Below are positions 34,390 through 43,550 of a stretch of DNA of 64,000 bases, in pieces. The translations under genes and the position numbers were made by a program. Positions within the stretch are counted from its first letter, which is position 1. The number at the start of each line of letters is the position of its first letter. The stretch comes from an uncultured Christensenellaceae bacterium (GTDB lineage Bacteria; Bacillota; Clostridia; Christensenellales; Borkfalkiaceae): assembly GCA_910586985.1 (NCBI GenBank), contig CAJUKK010000010.1, positions 1 through 64,000 of the forward strand. Direction: 5' to 3'. Below the pieces are notes generated by a model that searched no databases, was not told the origin of the DNA, and was given only the letters and a program-made list of their open reading frames with translations.

Positions 34390-36651
34390 ATGCAAAAAAT
34401 AATTAAAATTCGTAATCTGGATTGCGCGGCATGTGCGGCGGAGTTACAAGAGGAACTTGAAAAAATAGTAGGGGTGAGAGACGCGTCCGTTGATTTCGTC
34501 ACACAACGCGTGAGCGTAACGTGCGATACGGAAGATACGTTCGAAAAGTGCAAATACGCGATTTCTCATTTTGAAGAAGTAGAAATTGTAGAAGACGACA
34601 GGCGGATCATCAAAATCCGTAATCTCGACTGTGCGGCATGCGCGGCGGAGTTACAGGAAGAGCTGGAAAAGATAGTGGGAGTGAGCGAGGCGGCTGTGGA
34701 TTTTGTCACGCAACGCGTATCTCTCGTATGTACGACGGATGCCTTTGCAAAATGCAAATATGCAATCTCCCATTTTGAAGAGGTGGAGATTATTGACGGC
34801 GGTGAGATTGAAAAGCGGAATTTGCATATGAAAGAGATAATGTCAATCGCGCTTTCGGTGATTTTCTTTGTCCCTGCGCTCGTGCTCGAACTTGTCGGCG
34901 GATACGAATGGTGGTCATTCGGGCTCTTTTTGTGTTCGTTTGCGGCGACGGGTTGGTCGGTTGTATATTCGGTCGGTAAAAATATGTTAAAGACGTTTAA
35001 GGGCAATTTTAGCGCGTTGCTCGACGAGAATACTTTAATGCTGATTGCCGCCGTCGGCGCGTTTGCGATCCGTCAGAATATGGAAGGGGCGGCGGTCATG
35101 TTGCTCTATCAGATCGGAGAATTTTTACAGGCGCTTGCCGTAGGTTCTTCCCGCAGTGCGATTACGCGGCTCATGGAGCTTAAGAGCGAATCTGCGATCA
35201 GGTTGAACGGAGAAATGCAATCGGAAGTCTCGCCCGACGAGCTTGCGGTGGACGACGTGATTTTCATTCGTAAAGGCGATAAAGTACCCGTGGATTGCGT
35301 ATTGCTTTCGGAGAGCGCTCAGCTTGATACGAAATCTTTGACGGGAGAGGCGTATTTGCGGGAGGTTTCTGCGGGGGAGGAAATGCTATCGGGTTGCGTG
35401 AATGCAGGAGCGGCGATCAAAGCGCGTGTTTTGCGGCTTGCAAGCGAGAGCGCCGTCTCAAAAATTCTCGATCTCGTGGAAAACTCTGCGGCAAAAAAGT
35501 CAAAACCGGAAAAATTTATTACCCGTTTTGCGCGTTGGTACACGCCAGTCGTCGTATTGCTCGCACTTGCGGTCGCAGTGATACCGCCGCTCTTTGAAAA
35601 CTACAATTTCAGCGTTTGGATTGCGCGCGCGCTTAACTTCCTTGTTATCTCCTGTCCCTGCGCGCTGATTATTTCCGTGCCGCTCACTTATTTTTCAGGC
35701 GTAGGTTCGCTTGCGCGGTGCGGCGTGCTCGTCAAAGGCGCGGTGTATCTCGATACGTTGTCTAAAATTAAAGTCGCCGCATTCGATAAGACGGGGACTT
35801 TAACGGAAGGAAAATTCTCCGTCGCTAAAATCAACGGAGAACAGCGCGTGCTGGAATTGGCGGCGACACTGGAAAAGAGTTCTTCTCATCCGCTTGCGCA
35901 GGCGTTTGCGGGTGTGCCGACAAATTCGGTTTCCGTTCGCGTGAATGAGATCGAGGGTCGCGGACTTGAAGGAGAGATCGACGGAAAAGTCGTGTTGGTC
36001 GGAAGTTTGCGGCTACTGAAAGAGCGGGGAATTATTGTGGAAGAAGTAGAGACTTCCGCGCTCGTGATCTACGTCGCAGAGGACGGAAAAGCAATCGGAA
36101 GCATTGAAATTGAAGATAAGATCAAAGCAGACGCGGCGGACGCGCTTGCTTCGTTGAAGCGTGCGGGCGTCGCTAAAATCGCGGCGCTTTCAGGAGACAC
36201 GGAGGCGCGTGCAAAAGAGGCGTTGGGCACTCTCCCCATTGACGAAATATACGGCGGATTACTGCCTGATGAAAAGATTGCAAAGGCACGGGAGTTAAAG
36301 AGAGAGGGATTGCTGCTCTATGTAGGGGACGGGATCAACGATACGCCCGTGCTTGCGGAAAGCGACATCGCGGTTTCTATGGGCGCGCTCGGGAGCGCGG
36401 CGGCGATCGAAGCGAGCGATCTCGTGCTTGCAACAGATAATCTCTCCGCTTTGCCTAAGGCGGTCAAAGGCGCAAGGAAGACGCGTAAAATCGTGACGCA
36501 GAACATCGTATTTTCGATCGCGGTTAAGGTTGCTTTGATGGCGGTTTCTCTGTTCGGATGGATTCCGCTCTGGGCGGCGGTGCTCGGCGACGTTGGAGTC
36601 ATGTTGCTTGCCGTATTAAACTCTATGCGGATGCGTGCAAAGATTAAATAA
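34390..36651 (+). CDS. cadA: Zinc/cadmium-exporting P1B-type ATPase
   Basis: Pumps soft divalent metals (Zn, Cd, Pb) out of the cell. The 753-residue protein starts with two metal-binding domains in tandem (about 3-70 and 77-145), both with DCAACAAEL and the same flanking residues, clearly a recent internal duplication. Next come membrane helices, the transport motif SCPCAL (about 420), the phosphorylation site DKTGTLTEG (about 465), the SSHP motif (about 498) and the GDGINDTP hinge. The CPC plus Zn-sensing repressor upstream supports a zinc/cadmium rather than copper role. Confidence 0.92.
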   Translation: MQKIIKIRNLDCAACAAELQEELEKIVGVRDASVDFVTQRVSVTCDTEDTFEKCKYAISHFEEVEIVEDDRRIIKIRNLDCAACAAELQEELEKIVGVSEAAVDFVTQRVSLVCTTDAFAKCKYAISHFEEVEIIDGGEIEKRNLHMKEIMSIALSVIFFVPALVLELVGGYEWWSFGLFLCSFAATGWSVVYSVGKNMLKTFKGNFSALLDENTLMLIAAVGAFAIRQNMEGAAVMLLYQIGEFLQALAVGSSRSAITRLMELKSESAIRLNGEMQSEVSPDELAVDDVIFIRKGDKVPVDCVLLSESAQLDTKSLTGEAYLREVSAGEEMLSGCVNAGAAIKARVLRLASESAVSKILDLVENSAAKKSKPEKFITRFARWYTPVVVLLALAVAVIPPLFENYNFSVWIARALNFLVISCPCALIISVPLTYFSGVGSLARCGVLVKGAVYLDTLSKIKVAAFDKTGTLTEGKFSVAKINGEQRVLELAATLEKSSSHPLAQAFAGVPTNSVSVRVNEIEGRGLEGEIDGKVVLVGSLRLLKERGIIVEEVETSALVIYVAEDGKAIGSIEIEDKIKADAADALASLKRAGVAKIAALSGDTEARAKEALGTLPIDEIYGGLLPDEKIAKARELKREGLLLYVGDGINDTPVLAESDIAVSMGALGSAAAIEASDLVLATDNLSALPKAVKGARKTRKIVTQNIVFSIAVKVALMAVSLFGWIPLWAAVLGDVGVMLLAVLNSMRMRAKIK
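34399..34823 (+). repeat. Tandem duplication encoding two HMA domains
   Basis: The two ~210-bp units, about 34399-34600 and 34608-34823, encode almost the same residues but differ at many third codon positions, so the duplication is not very recent or is kept by selection. Confidence 0.85.
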
Positions 36652-36659
36652 CGTTAGCG

Positions 36660-36697
36660 TTCAAACCGCCCGAGGCATTTGCCTCGGGCGGTTTGAA
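36660..36697 (+). terminator. Perfect 17-bp hairpin after cadA
   Basis: The arms 36660-36676 and 36681-36697 pair perfectly around ATTT. There is no T-run after it, so it may act as a terminator of low efficiency, an mRNA 3' end stabiliser, or both. Confidence 0.55.
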
Positions 36698-36885
36698 CTA
36701 AGATTGGAGAGTGGAGTTTTGCAGCTGGGACTGCGCCGCTCTTTACGCAAGGAAATGCCTTGCTTATGCCATTATTATAAACGACTGCGGATAAAAAAAT
36801 CAACCTACTATTTTCAAATGACGCTCTATCGAATGTTAATTTAAAAATAGAGTCTTTATTTCACACTCTACTCACAGTAGAAGTA
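36698..36885. other. Noncoding gap before the XRE gene
   Basis: No convincing gene. A small stem (about 36749-36764) is the only structure seen. Short open frames here lack ribosome binding sites. Confidence 0.6.
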
Positions 36886-36914
36886 TTGACAAACGCATGA
36901 ACATTGGTTATAAT
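36886..36914 (+). promoter_or_regulatory. Promoter of the XRE regulator, leaderless layout
   Basis: TTGACA (36886-36891), 17-bp spacer, TATAAT (36909-36914), ATG 6 nt later. The -35 and most of the spacer equal those of the T-box promoter at 24758-24780. Confidence 0.85.
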
Positions 36915-36920
36915 AGTAAC

Positions 36921-37529
36921 ATGGAAGAACAAGATCAGTTGGCTGTCACCATTGGAAAAAATCTTACGCGGTTGAGAAAACTTGCGAATATGACGCAACT
37001 TGAACTCGCGGAGAAACTGAATTATTCTGATAAATCCATTTCGAAATGGGAGCAGGGGAACGGTATACCCGACGTGCGCATTTTAATGCAGCTTGCGGAA
37101 CTGTTCGGCGTGTCCATTGACGATCTTGTGAAGGAGCACGACGAGCGGCGTATGATACCGCGCAACGAAAAACGCAAGCAGAGGTTGATTACGGTATTGC
37201 TGTCGGTCGGATTGTGCTGGTTGGTTGCGGTAGTCGTGTTCGTCGGTTTTCTTCTGTTCGGTTCGGATCTCAAATTCGGCTGGCTCTCGTTTATTTATGC
37301 CGTGCCTGCGTCGTCGATTATCGTTCTGGTATTCAGTTGCGTCTGGCATTGGAAGTGGATTCGCGTTATGTCCGTCTCGTTGCTGATCTGGAGCGTCATT
37401 TCCTGTTTTTATCTTACGGCGCTCGTTGCAGGTTATAATGCCTGGCAGCTCTTTTTAATCGGAATCCCGTTGCAAGTGCTTGCGCTTTTCTTTTTTGTCT
37501 GGCTCAAGCGTACGAAATTGCGCGAATAA
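36921..37529 (+). CDS. XRE-family regulator with four membrane helices
   Basis: A 202-residue protein joining an N-terminal Cro/C1-type helix-turn-helix (about 8-62, with MTQLELAEKLNYSDKSISKWEQG) to four hydrophobic helices. Membrane-linked HTH proteins of this plan are common in Firmicutes and are often regulators of nearby membrane genes; targets here are unknown. The longer in-frame start (36897) overlaps the -10, so the ATG at 36921 is used; no ribosome binding site lies before it. The next gene encodes another membrane protein 19 nt downstream. Confidence 0.85.
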   Translation: MEEQDQLAVTIGKNLTRLRKLANMTQLELAEKLNYSDKSISKWEQGNGIPDVRILMQLAELFGVSIDDLVKEHDERRMIPRNEKRKQRLITVLLSVGLCWLVAVVVFVGFLLFGSDLKFGWLSFIYAVPASSIIVLVFSCVWHWKWIRVMSVSLLIWSVISCFYLTALVAGYNAWQLFLIGIPLQVLALFFFVWLKRTKLRE

Positions 37530-37548
37530 CGCGATATACGGAGAATGA

Positions 37549-38586
37549 ATGGAAGAAGTAATACATTATAAAAGAGCAAGGAAGATTGTAGGCGCGTTGA
37601 GCTGGATATCGATCGTCCTTGCAATTTTCAGTCTCATCGGAATTATTGTCTGTCTTGTTATGCTTGGGTTCAGGGACGAACCCGAGACGCTTTTGTATAT
37701 ACTTGCGTTGTCTATGTTCGGCGGCGTATTGCTCTTTGGCGGACTTGGATTTTTGCTCTACCGTGCGGGGGAAAAGCTCTTAAAACGCGAACGCGACGCA
37801 TTGGAGCGTTATCATTCGGACGACAGCTTTCTTGTCGGCGACGGCACCCTTGCAACGCTGTATCGGGATAAGATCGTTATTCAACGCGCGGGCGCGCCGA
37901 AAAAGGGAGATAAACCGATTTCGATTCCGTTGAGCAAGGTGCGGGCGTTCTCGCTTTGCAGTCGTCGATTTGCGCGCGAAAAAGGGGAATGGAGCGTCGT
38001 ATTCGAAGTTCCCGCGCGCGATCTCGCAAAAGATCGGAGTAAAGTGGAAGAGGACGAAAAATTTTATATTCAGACAGACGCCAAACCGCGCCTTTATGAA
38101 AGTTTGACGCGCAATAACATTCCTCTGACAGGAGAACGGCAGGAAGACTCGTCGCAGAAAAAGAAGTTTACGCGCGTTTTCAGAGCGGTTAAGCCGGATT
38201 CGGTAAAACGCAAAAATGCGCTGATCGTTGCGGCGGTCGGCGGGGTCGCGCTTGTCGGCGGGATCGTTATCGCCTTTTTACTGTCGGCTACGGTAGGTTC
38301 GATCGTCTCGGTGTTCGGCGTGTACTTCGGCGGACGTGCGGCGGTAAAATATTTTAAGAGTAAATCTTGCTTTTCCGTTTATCATGAGGGGATATTCTGG
38401 CAGGAGCAGAACGCCGTCAACAATCTTTTTTTAAAGTGGGAAGAAATCGAGGAAATTACGTTGAAAGAGGAAAATATTCCCGTAATCTACGTAAAATGTA
38501 CCTGCGGCGCATACCACCTTCCCGCGCTCGACGGCGTATACGATGAAATTAGACGCCTTCACGGCGAAAAGTGTAAAGCCGCATGA
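37549..38586 (+). CDS. Membrane protein of unknown function
   Basis: A 345-residue protein with two membrane helices near the N-terminus (about 17-40 and 52-75), a soluble region of ~140 residues (PH-like strand pattern, GDGTLATLYRDKIVIQ), two more hydrophobic helices (about 225-262) and a C-terminal soluble part ending in ...CTCGAYHLPAL. I do not recognise the family. Start is an ATG behind GGAG. It overlaps the DUF1653 gene by 4 nt and follows the XRE gene closely, so the three likely form one transcript. Confidence 0.6.
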   Translation: MEEVIHYKRARKIVGALSWISIVLAIFSLIGIIVCLVMLGFRDEPETLLYILALSMFGGVLLFGGLGFLLYRAGEKLLKRERDALERYHSDDSFLVGDGTLATLYRDKIVIQRAGAPKKGDKPISIPLSKVRAFSLCSRRFAREKGEWSVVFEVPARDLAKDRSKVEEDEKFYIQTDAKPRLYESLTRNNIPLTGERQEDSSQKKKFTRVFRAVKPDSVKRKNALIVAAVGGVALVGGIVIAFLLSATVGSIVSVFGVYFGGRAAVKYFKSKSCFSVYHEGIFWQEQNAVNNLFLKWEEIEEITLKEENIPVIYVKCTCGAYHLPALDGVYDEIRRLHGEKCKAA

Positions 38587-38810
38587 GAGAAGTTGTGTTG
38601 CACGGCGTGTATCGCCATTTTAAGGGCAATGAGTATTATGTAGAAGATATCGCCATTCATTCCGAAACGGAAGAACGGCTTGTTGTTTATCGTGCGCTCT
38701 ATGGGGAACGCCGTTTATTTGCGCGACCGTACGAGCTGTTTGTGTCGACTGTCGATCGGGAAAAATATCCCGATGCGACGCAGGAATATCGGTTTGAACT
38801 TGTAAAATAA
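38583..38810 (+). CDS. DUF1653 protein
   Basis: A 75-residue protein of the DUF1653 family, recognised by GVYRHFKGNEYYVEDIAIHSETEE with LVVYRALYG following and RPYELF near the end. Function unknown. Starts inside the stop of the previous gene (ATGA). Confidence 0.88.
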   Translation: MREVVLHGVYRHFKGNEYYVEDIAIHSETEERLVVYRALYGERRLFARPYELFVSTVDREKYPDATQEYRFELVK

Positions 38811-38822
38811 TATAAGATCGCG

Positions 38823-38840
38823 CGCACTGCGCGCAGTGCG
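38823..38840 (+). other. Perfect 18-bp palindrome before mcsA
   Basis: The nine bases 38823-38831 are the exact reverse complement of 38832-38840. It lies between the DUF1653 stop and the mcsA ribosome binding site, where CtsR boxes are found in other bacteria. It could be an operator or a small RNA hairpin. Confidence 0.6.
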
Positions 38841-38860
38841 GAATCGCAAAAGGAGTAAAA

Positions 38861-39346
38861 ATGCTTTGCGTCATTTGCGGCGTCAATCCCGCGTCCGACT
38901 ATGTGAAAAAATCGGACGGAAAGGAAATCCGACTCTGTCTCTGTTCCGAATGCTATCAAAAGTTGTACGGAGAGAAACGGTCGGATTTCTTCACCTCTTT
39001 TGTGGGGGCGGTCGCTCCTTCGCCCAAACGGACGAGAACTTGCCCCGAATGCGGGGCGAGTTTTGATGATTTTCACCGTACGGGACTAGTGGGGTGCGCC
39101 TACTGTTATACGGTGTTTCGCAACGAACTTATGCCTACCGTACGTTTTGTGCAGGGAAAAACAGAACATGCGGGCGCGCGTCCCAAGGACGAAGCGGCGG
39201 GAAAATACGCGCTCATACGAGAACAGGAAGAACTGAAAAGCGCGCTTGAAAAAGCTATCCGCGAGGGGGATTATGCCTCAGCGGATTATTACACCGTTCG
39301 TTTGAAACGCGTCAATAAAGCTATTTACAGTGGGGAGAAATCTTAA
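38861..39346 (+). CDS. mcsA: McsA, activator of the protein arginine kinase
   Basis: A 161-residue zinc-binding partner of McsB. CxxC pairs are visible (CVICG near 3, CSECYQ near 27, CPECGASF near 61, CAYCYTVF near 78), followed by a C-terminal helical UVR-type segment (REQEELKSALEKAIREGDYASA). AAGGAG precedes the ATG. It is directly followed by mcsB (TAATG overlap) and clpC, as in the stress operon of Bacillus, though no ctsR gene is seen before it. Confidence 0.9.
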   Translation: MLCVICGVNPASDYVKKSDGKEIRLCLCSECYQKLYGEKRSDFFTSFVGAVAPSPKRTRTCPECGASFDDFHRTGLVGCAYCYTVFRNELMPTVRFVQGKTEHAGARPKDEAAGKYALIREQEELKSALEKAIREGDYASADYYTVRLKRVNKAIYSGEKS

Positions 39347-40419
39347 TGGCGAAAACAAGCGAATTATATAATTCCGTCGTCGTTTCTACGCGGATACGCC
39401 TTGCACGCAATTTTGCAGACTATCCCTTTCCCAATCATTTAAAGGACGTAAAAGCCGCGCGCGAGATCGTAAAGCTTGTTGCTGCGGGACTCAGTCATAC
39501 GGAGACGTTCGATCTCTTTTATATGAATTCCATATCCGATGAAAAGGCGGCGTTTTTAAAAGAGCGCAATCTCATCAGTCAGGATTTATTGGGGCACCGT
39601 TCGATTGCCGCGGCGTTGGTTTCGCGGGATGAGAGTATTTCGGTTATGATCAACGAGGAAGATCATATCCGCGAACAGTATTTCATGCGCGGTTTCGATC
39701 TGCGCGCCGTCTATGAGCGGATTGTCGGAATCGACGAGATTATTTCCGAGTGTATTCCGTTTGCGTATGACGATGCGCTCGGGTATCTTACCGCCTGTCC
39801 GACCAATCTCGGAACGGGACTTCGCGCTTCCGCTATGCTCTTTCTGCCCGCGCTGACAAGGCGTAATCTCATGCGCAGGATTATTCCCGAGCTTACGAGA
39901 AAAGGACTTGTCGTACGGGGAGCATTCGGCGAGGGGAGCGGTACGGAGGGCGAGCTGTGCCAGATCAGCAACGAAGTTACGCTCGGGATATCCGAGGACG
40001 AGATACTCGAAGTCGTGGAGCAGATGGTGAAAACGATCGTCGAGTTCGAATTGCGCGAGCGCGAACGTATGCTTGCCGAAGAGGAAATCGCACTGACGGA
40101 TCGGATACTGCGCGCATACGGTACGCTCACAAATTGTATGCGCATCGATTTAAAAGAATTTATGGTAAAAATGGCAGACGTGAAACTCGGCGTCGCGCTC
40201 GGTATTTTGGGCGGAGATATTCCCGCGCTGGACGATTTGATCGTTGATATGCGCCCTGCGAACATCAACCGTTTGAACGGGTCTTTGCTCAATCAGGCGG
40301 AGCAGGACGTTTACCGCGCGGAATATGCTGGAAAGGCGTTGCGGGGGATGGAACTGCTTACGACTAAGGAGCGAAACGCTTTGCAGGCGCGTAGCGAACA
40401 CTGTACGGGAGGGATTTGA
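39346..40419 (+). CDS. mcsB: Protein arginine kinase McsB
   Basis: Phosphorylates arginine residues to mark proteins for ClpCP digestion. The 357-residue protein has VVVSTRIRLARNF (phosphagen kinase-like start), MINEEDHIREQY, the CPTNLGTGLRASAML loop with the catalytic Cys, and GEGSGTEGELCQISNEVTLG. The length is typical. Its ATG overlaps the mcsA stop and its own stop overlaps the clpC start region, showing a tightly coupled operon. Confidence 0.94.
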   Translation: MAKTSELYNSVVVSTRIRLARNFADYPFPNHLKDVKAAREIVKLVAAGLSHTETFDLFYMNSISDEKAAFLKERNLISQDLLGHRSIAAALVSRDESISVMINEEDHIREQYFMRGFDLRAVYERIVGIDEIISECIPFAYDDALGYLTACPTNLGTGLRASAMLFLPALTRRNLMRRIIPELTRKGLVVRGAFGEGSGTEGELCQISNEVTLGISEDEILEVVEQMVKTIVEFELRERERMLAEEEIALTDRILRAYGTLTNCMRIDLKEFMVKMADVKLGVALGILGGDIPALDDLIVDMRPANINRLNGSLLNQAEQDVYRAEYAGKALRGMELLTTKERNALQARSEHCTGGI

Positions 40420-40421
40420 AG

Positions 40422-42917
40422 TTGGATTTTTCGAGATGCTCCGATCACTTAATGCGTGTGATCAAAGTTGCGGAGAAATTAGCGGAAGAGTACGATACGA
40501 AATATATCGGGAGCGAACATATTGTCTACGGCATGCTCTGTGTAACCGATTGCGCCGCAGGCGAATTATTGCTTTCGGCAGGAGTCAACGGGGCGGAATA
40601 CCTCGGCTCTTTTAAAAATTCAGTCAGTCATAACGCCGTTGTGCACGGATTTACGCCGCGTACGAAAAAAATGTTTCAAATGGCGGAAGAACTCTCTATG
40701 GTGGAGGGCGCATTTAAACCTGTAACGGGTACGGAGCATATGCTGCTTTCCGTCCTTACCCACGACGAGTGCGTGGCAATGCAGATATTGCGGGCGCAGG
40801 GTGTGGATATCGATGCGCTCATTCGCAATACGGAAGAGCTGATCGGACCGGCGCGCGAGGAGGAAACGCCTGCGATCGCGTCCTTTACAACGCCGGTTGC
40901 CGCAAAAAAAATAAATGCTGCGTTCGACAGAATCGAACGCGCGCGGGACGGAAAGGATTATCCCTTGGACGAATCTCTACTCAGATACGGACTCAATCTT
41001 ACGCAGCGGGCGCGGGAGGGAAAACTTGATCCTGTAATCGGGCGGCACGCCGAAATAGAGAAGGTGATTCAGATTTTGTCGAGGCGTTCTAAAAATAATC
41101 CCGTGCTCATCGGAGAACCCGGCGTCGGTAAGAGCGCGGTAGTCGAAGGGCTTGCGCAGGCGATCGTCGGGGGAGACGTGCCCGAACTTCTGCGCGATAA
41201 AATCGTGTTTTCACTCGATCTTACGGGATTGCTCGCGGGGACGAGATATCGCGGCGAGTTCGAAGAACGGTTGAAAAACGTGATGGAGACGATCGTTCGC
41301 AATAAAAATATCATTCTTTTTATTGACGAAATACATATGATTGTCGGTGCCGGCGCGTCGAGCGAAAGTACGATGGACGCATCGAATATTTTAAAGCCGA
41401 TGCTTGCCCGCGGGGAACTCCAGACTGTGGGAGCGACTACGCTCGAAGAGTATCGGAAATATATTGAAAAAGACAGTGCATTGGAGCGCAGATTTACGCC
41501 AGTCGTCGTCGATCAACCGTCGGTTGAAGATACGATCGTCATTTTGCGGGGACTCAAAGATAAGTACGAGGCGCATCATAACGTGGCGATCACGGACGAG
41601 GCGATCGAGGCGGCGGCAAAACTTTCCGATCGTTACATCACCGATCGTTTTTTGCCCGATAAAGCAATCGATCTCATAGACGAGGCGGCGAGTCGCGAAC
41701 GGCTCAATTCTTATAACGGGCCGAGCGGTTTGCACGAGATGGAAGAACGGCTCGGGCGGCTCGGGACGGAGCGCGACCGCGTTGCCTCCCGCAAAGATTA
41801 TGCCCGTGCGGCAGAGATTACCAAGGAAATGAATGTGCTTACCGAAAAGGTGACTTCTCTTCGCCGCGAATGGGAGAGCAAGCGTACTTCCACGCACCTT
41901 TCGATCGGCATGGAACAGATTGCGGAGATTGTAAGCGGCAGAACGGGCGTGCCTGTATTGCGTCTCACAGAGGCGGAGAGCGAACGGCTCATGCACCTCG
42001 AAGAGGAACTGCATAAACGTATCGTAGGACAGGAGGAGGCGGTTTCCGCCGTTGCAAAGGCGATCCGCCGTGCGCGCGCGGGACTCAAAGAACCCAATCG
42101 TCCCATCGGTTCGTTTATCTTCGTCGGACCGACGGGCGTCGGAAAAACCGATCTTACAAAGGCGCTTGCTGAGAGTCTATTCGGCGACGAGCGTCTGATG
42201 GTGCGTTTGGATATGTCTGAATATATGGAAAAGTATTCGGTCAGCAAACTCATCGGCGCGCCTCCCGGATACGTCGGTCATGACGAGAGCAGCGGGCAAC
42301 TCACCGAGAGAATCAGACGCAAACCGTATTCCGTCGTTTTGTTTGACGAAATCGAGAAGGCGCATCCCGACGTATTTAATATTTTATTACAAATTCTCGA
42401 CGACGGCAGGCTGACGGATAGCAAGGGACGGGTCGTCAACTTTAAAAATACCGTGCTCATTATGACTTCGAACGTGGGCGCGCACGAGGTAAAGGAAGTC
42501 GCCACGCTCGGGTTCCGTTCTCGGGATACGGAGAGCAAGTATGAGGAAATGAAGGAAAATATCAACGACGCGTTGAAAGAGCAATTCAAACCCGAATTTT
42601 TAAACCGCCTTGACGACGTTATCGTTTTCCACAAACTTACCAAAGAGGATGCGGCTCATATCTGTGAGAAGATCGTAGACGGACTCAAGCGCCGTCTTGC
42701 CGATCGCGATATAAAGATCAAAATGAGCGCGCGCGCGCTTTCTCTGCTCGTCGATAGGGGATACAGCGAAGAATTCGGTGCGCGCCCTTTAAAACGCGTC
42801 GTGCAGAAACTTGTCGAAGATCGTTTGTCGGAAGAGATTCTGATCGGAAAGGTTTCGGCGGGGGCGACGGTGCTGGTAGACGAATCAGACGGAGAATTGA
42901 CGTTTACGGAAGAATAA
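40422..42917 (+). CDS. clpC: ATP-dependent Clp protease ATPase subunit ClpC
   Basis: A Hsp100 unfoldase that feeds proteins to ClpP, 831 residues. The N-terminal Clp repeat domain (about 1-145) is followed by ATPase 1 (GEPGVGKSAVVEGLAQ, ILFIDEIH), a UVR-bearing middle segment (EMEERLGRLGTERDRV) and ATPase 2 (GPTGVGKTDLTKAL, LFDEIEKAHPDVFN). The start is a TTG: one at 40416 would leave only 3 nt from GGAGG, while that at 40422 leaves 9, so the latter is preferred. Downstream of mcsB, its adaptor partner. Confidence 0.94.
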   Translation: MDFSRCSDHLMRVIKVAEKLAEEYDTKYIGSEHIVYGMLCVTDCAAGELLLSAGVNGAEYLGSFKNSVSHNAVVHGFTPRTKKMFQMAEELSMVEGAFKPVTGTEHMLLSVLTHDECVAMQILRAQGVDIDALIRNTEELIGPAREEETPAIASFTTPVAAKKINAAFDRIERARDGKDYPLDESLLRYGLNLTQRAREGKLDPVIGRHAEIEKVIQILSRRSKNNPVLIGEPGVGKSAVVEGLAQAIVGGDVPELLRDKIVFSLDLTGLLAGTRYRGEFEERLKNVMETIVRNKNIILFIDEIHMIVGAGASSESTMDASNILKPMLARGELQTVGATTLEEYRKYIEKDSALERRFTPVVVDQPSVEDTIVILRGLKDKYEAHHNVAITDEAIEAAAKLSDRYITDRFLPDKAIDLIDEAASRERLNSYNGPSGLHEMEERLGRLGTERDRVASRKDYARAAEITKEMNVLTEKVTSLRREWESKRTSTHLSIGMEQIAEIVSGRTGVPVLRLTEAESERLMHLEEELHKRIVGQEEAVSAVAKAIRRARAGLKEPNRPIGSFIFVGPTGVGKTDLTKALAESLFGDERLMVRLDMSEYMEKYSVSKLIGAPPGYVGHDESSGQLTERIRRKPYSVVLFDEIEKAHPDVFNILLQILDDGRLTDSKGRVVNFKNTVLIMTSNVGAHEVKEVATLGFRSRDTESKYEEMKENINDALKEQFKPEFLNRLDDVIVFHKLTKEDAAHICEKIVDGLKRRLADRDIKIKMSARALSLLVDRGYSEEFGARPLKRVVQKLVEDRLSEEILIGKVSAGATVLVDESDGELTFTEE

Positions 42918-42932
42918 AAGGGCGATAATTAT

Positions 42933-43466
42933 ATGGACATGAACGAAACGAATCTGACAATCGTTGATTATCGCGACGTAGAAAAAAAGGGCGAAGTCAA
43001 ACGTCTCTATCGTAAAGCATTTCCGCGGGAAGAACGCGCGCCTTGGTTGAGGCTGATGCGCGCTTACAACGAGTGGGACTGTGCGATCGAGGCATATTAT
43101 CACGGAAAGACGTTTATAGGTTTTACCGTTGAGCTTGAGCGGACGGAGTTTATTTATCTTTTCTTTTTTGCCGTGAGCCGCAGGGTGCGCGGCAAGGGAT
43201 ACGGCAAGAAAATTTTACGTTCGGTAACCGAGGGGTTTCGCGGCAAAACGGTTGTAATCGATATCGAGGCAGTGTACGACGGCGCACCCAATTTAAAGGA
43301 ACGGGAAAAGAGAAAGTCTTTTTATCTCTCCCAAGGCTTTATTTCTTCGGGGTTGGAATTTATCGTTCGCGGCGTGAAGTATGAGACAATGTACTTTGGC
43401 GAAGATTTCAGTGCCGACGCATACAGAAAATTTATCGAGGAGCGCGTTTTACAATTTAAAGCGTAA
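42933..43466 (+). CDS. GNAT-family acetyltransferase
   Basis: A 177-residue acyltransferase of the GNAT type; the acetyl-CoA loop is SRRVRGKGYGKKIL (about 84-97). Substrate unknown. It starts 15 nt after clpC and probably ends the operon at the shared terminator. Confidence 0.75.
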   Translation: MDMNETNLTIVDYRDVEKKGEVKRLYRKAFPREERAPWLRLMRAYNEWDCAIEAYYHGKTFIGFTVELERTEFIYLFFFAVSRRVRGKGYGKKILRSVTEGFRGKTVVIDIEAVYDGAPNLKEREKRKSFYLSQGFISSGLEFIVRGVKYETMYFGEDFSADAYRKFIEERVLQFKA

Positions 43467-43489
43467 ACTTTTGCTTTTATAGGAATAAT

Positions 43490-43527
43490 AAAACCCCGCG
43501 AATGCAAGCGCATTCGCGGGGTTTTTG
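43490..43527. terminator. Bidirectional terminator between convergent genes
   Basis: A 16-bp perfect stem with AAGC loop, A4 on the left and T5 on the right. It can stop the clpC operon and the large minus-strand lipoprotein gene. Confidence 0.93.
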
Positions 43528-43550
43528 TACAACCGACCGTCTATGTCCGA

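Noticed and set aside
36635..36844. A 69-codon frame after cadA
   Set aside because: It starts inside cadA, runs through a perfect hairpin, has no ribosome binding site and no known motif.
36897..36920. Upstream start for the XRE regulator
   Set aside because: This ATG lies in the promoter spacer, before the -10 box, so it would not be in the transcript.
38811..38860. CtsR box before mcsA
   Set aside because: No GGTCAAA-type direct repeat is present; only a palindrome is found.
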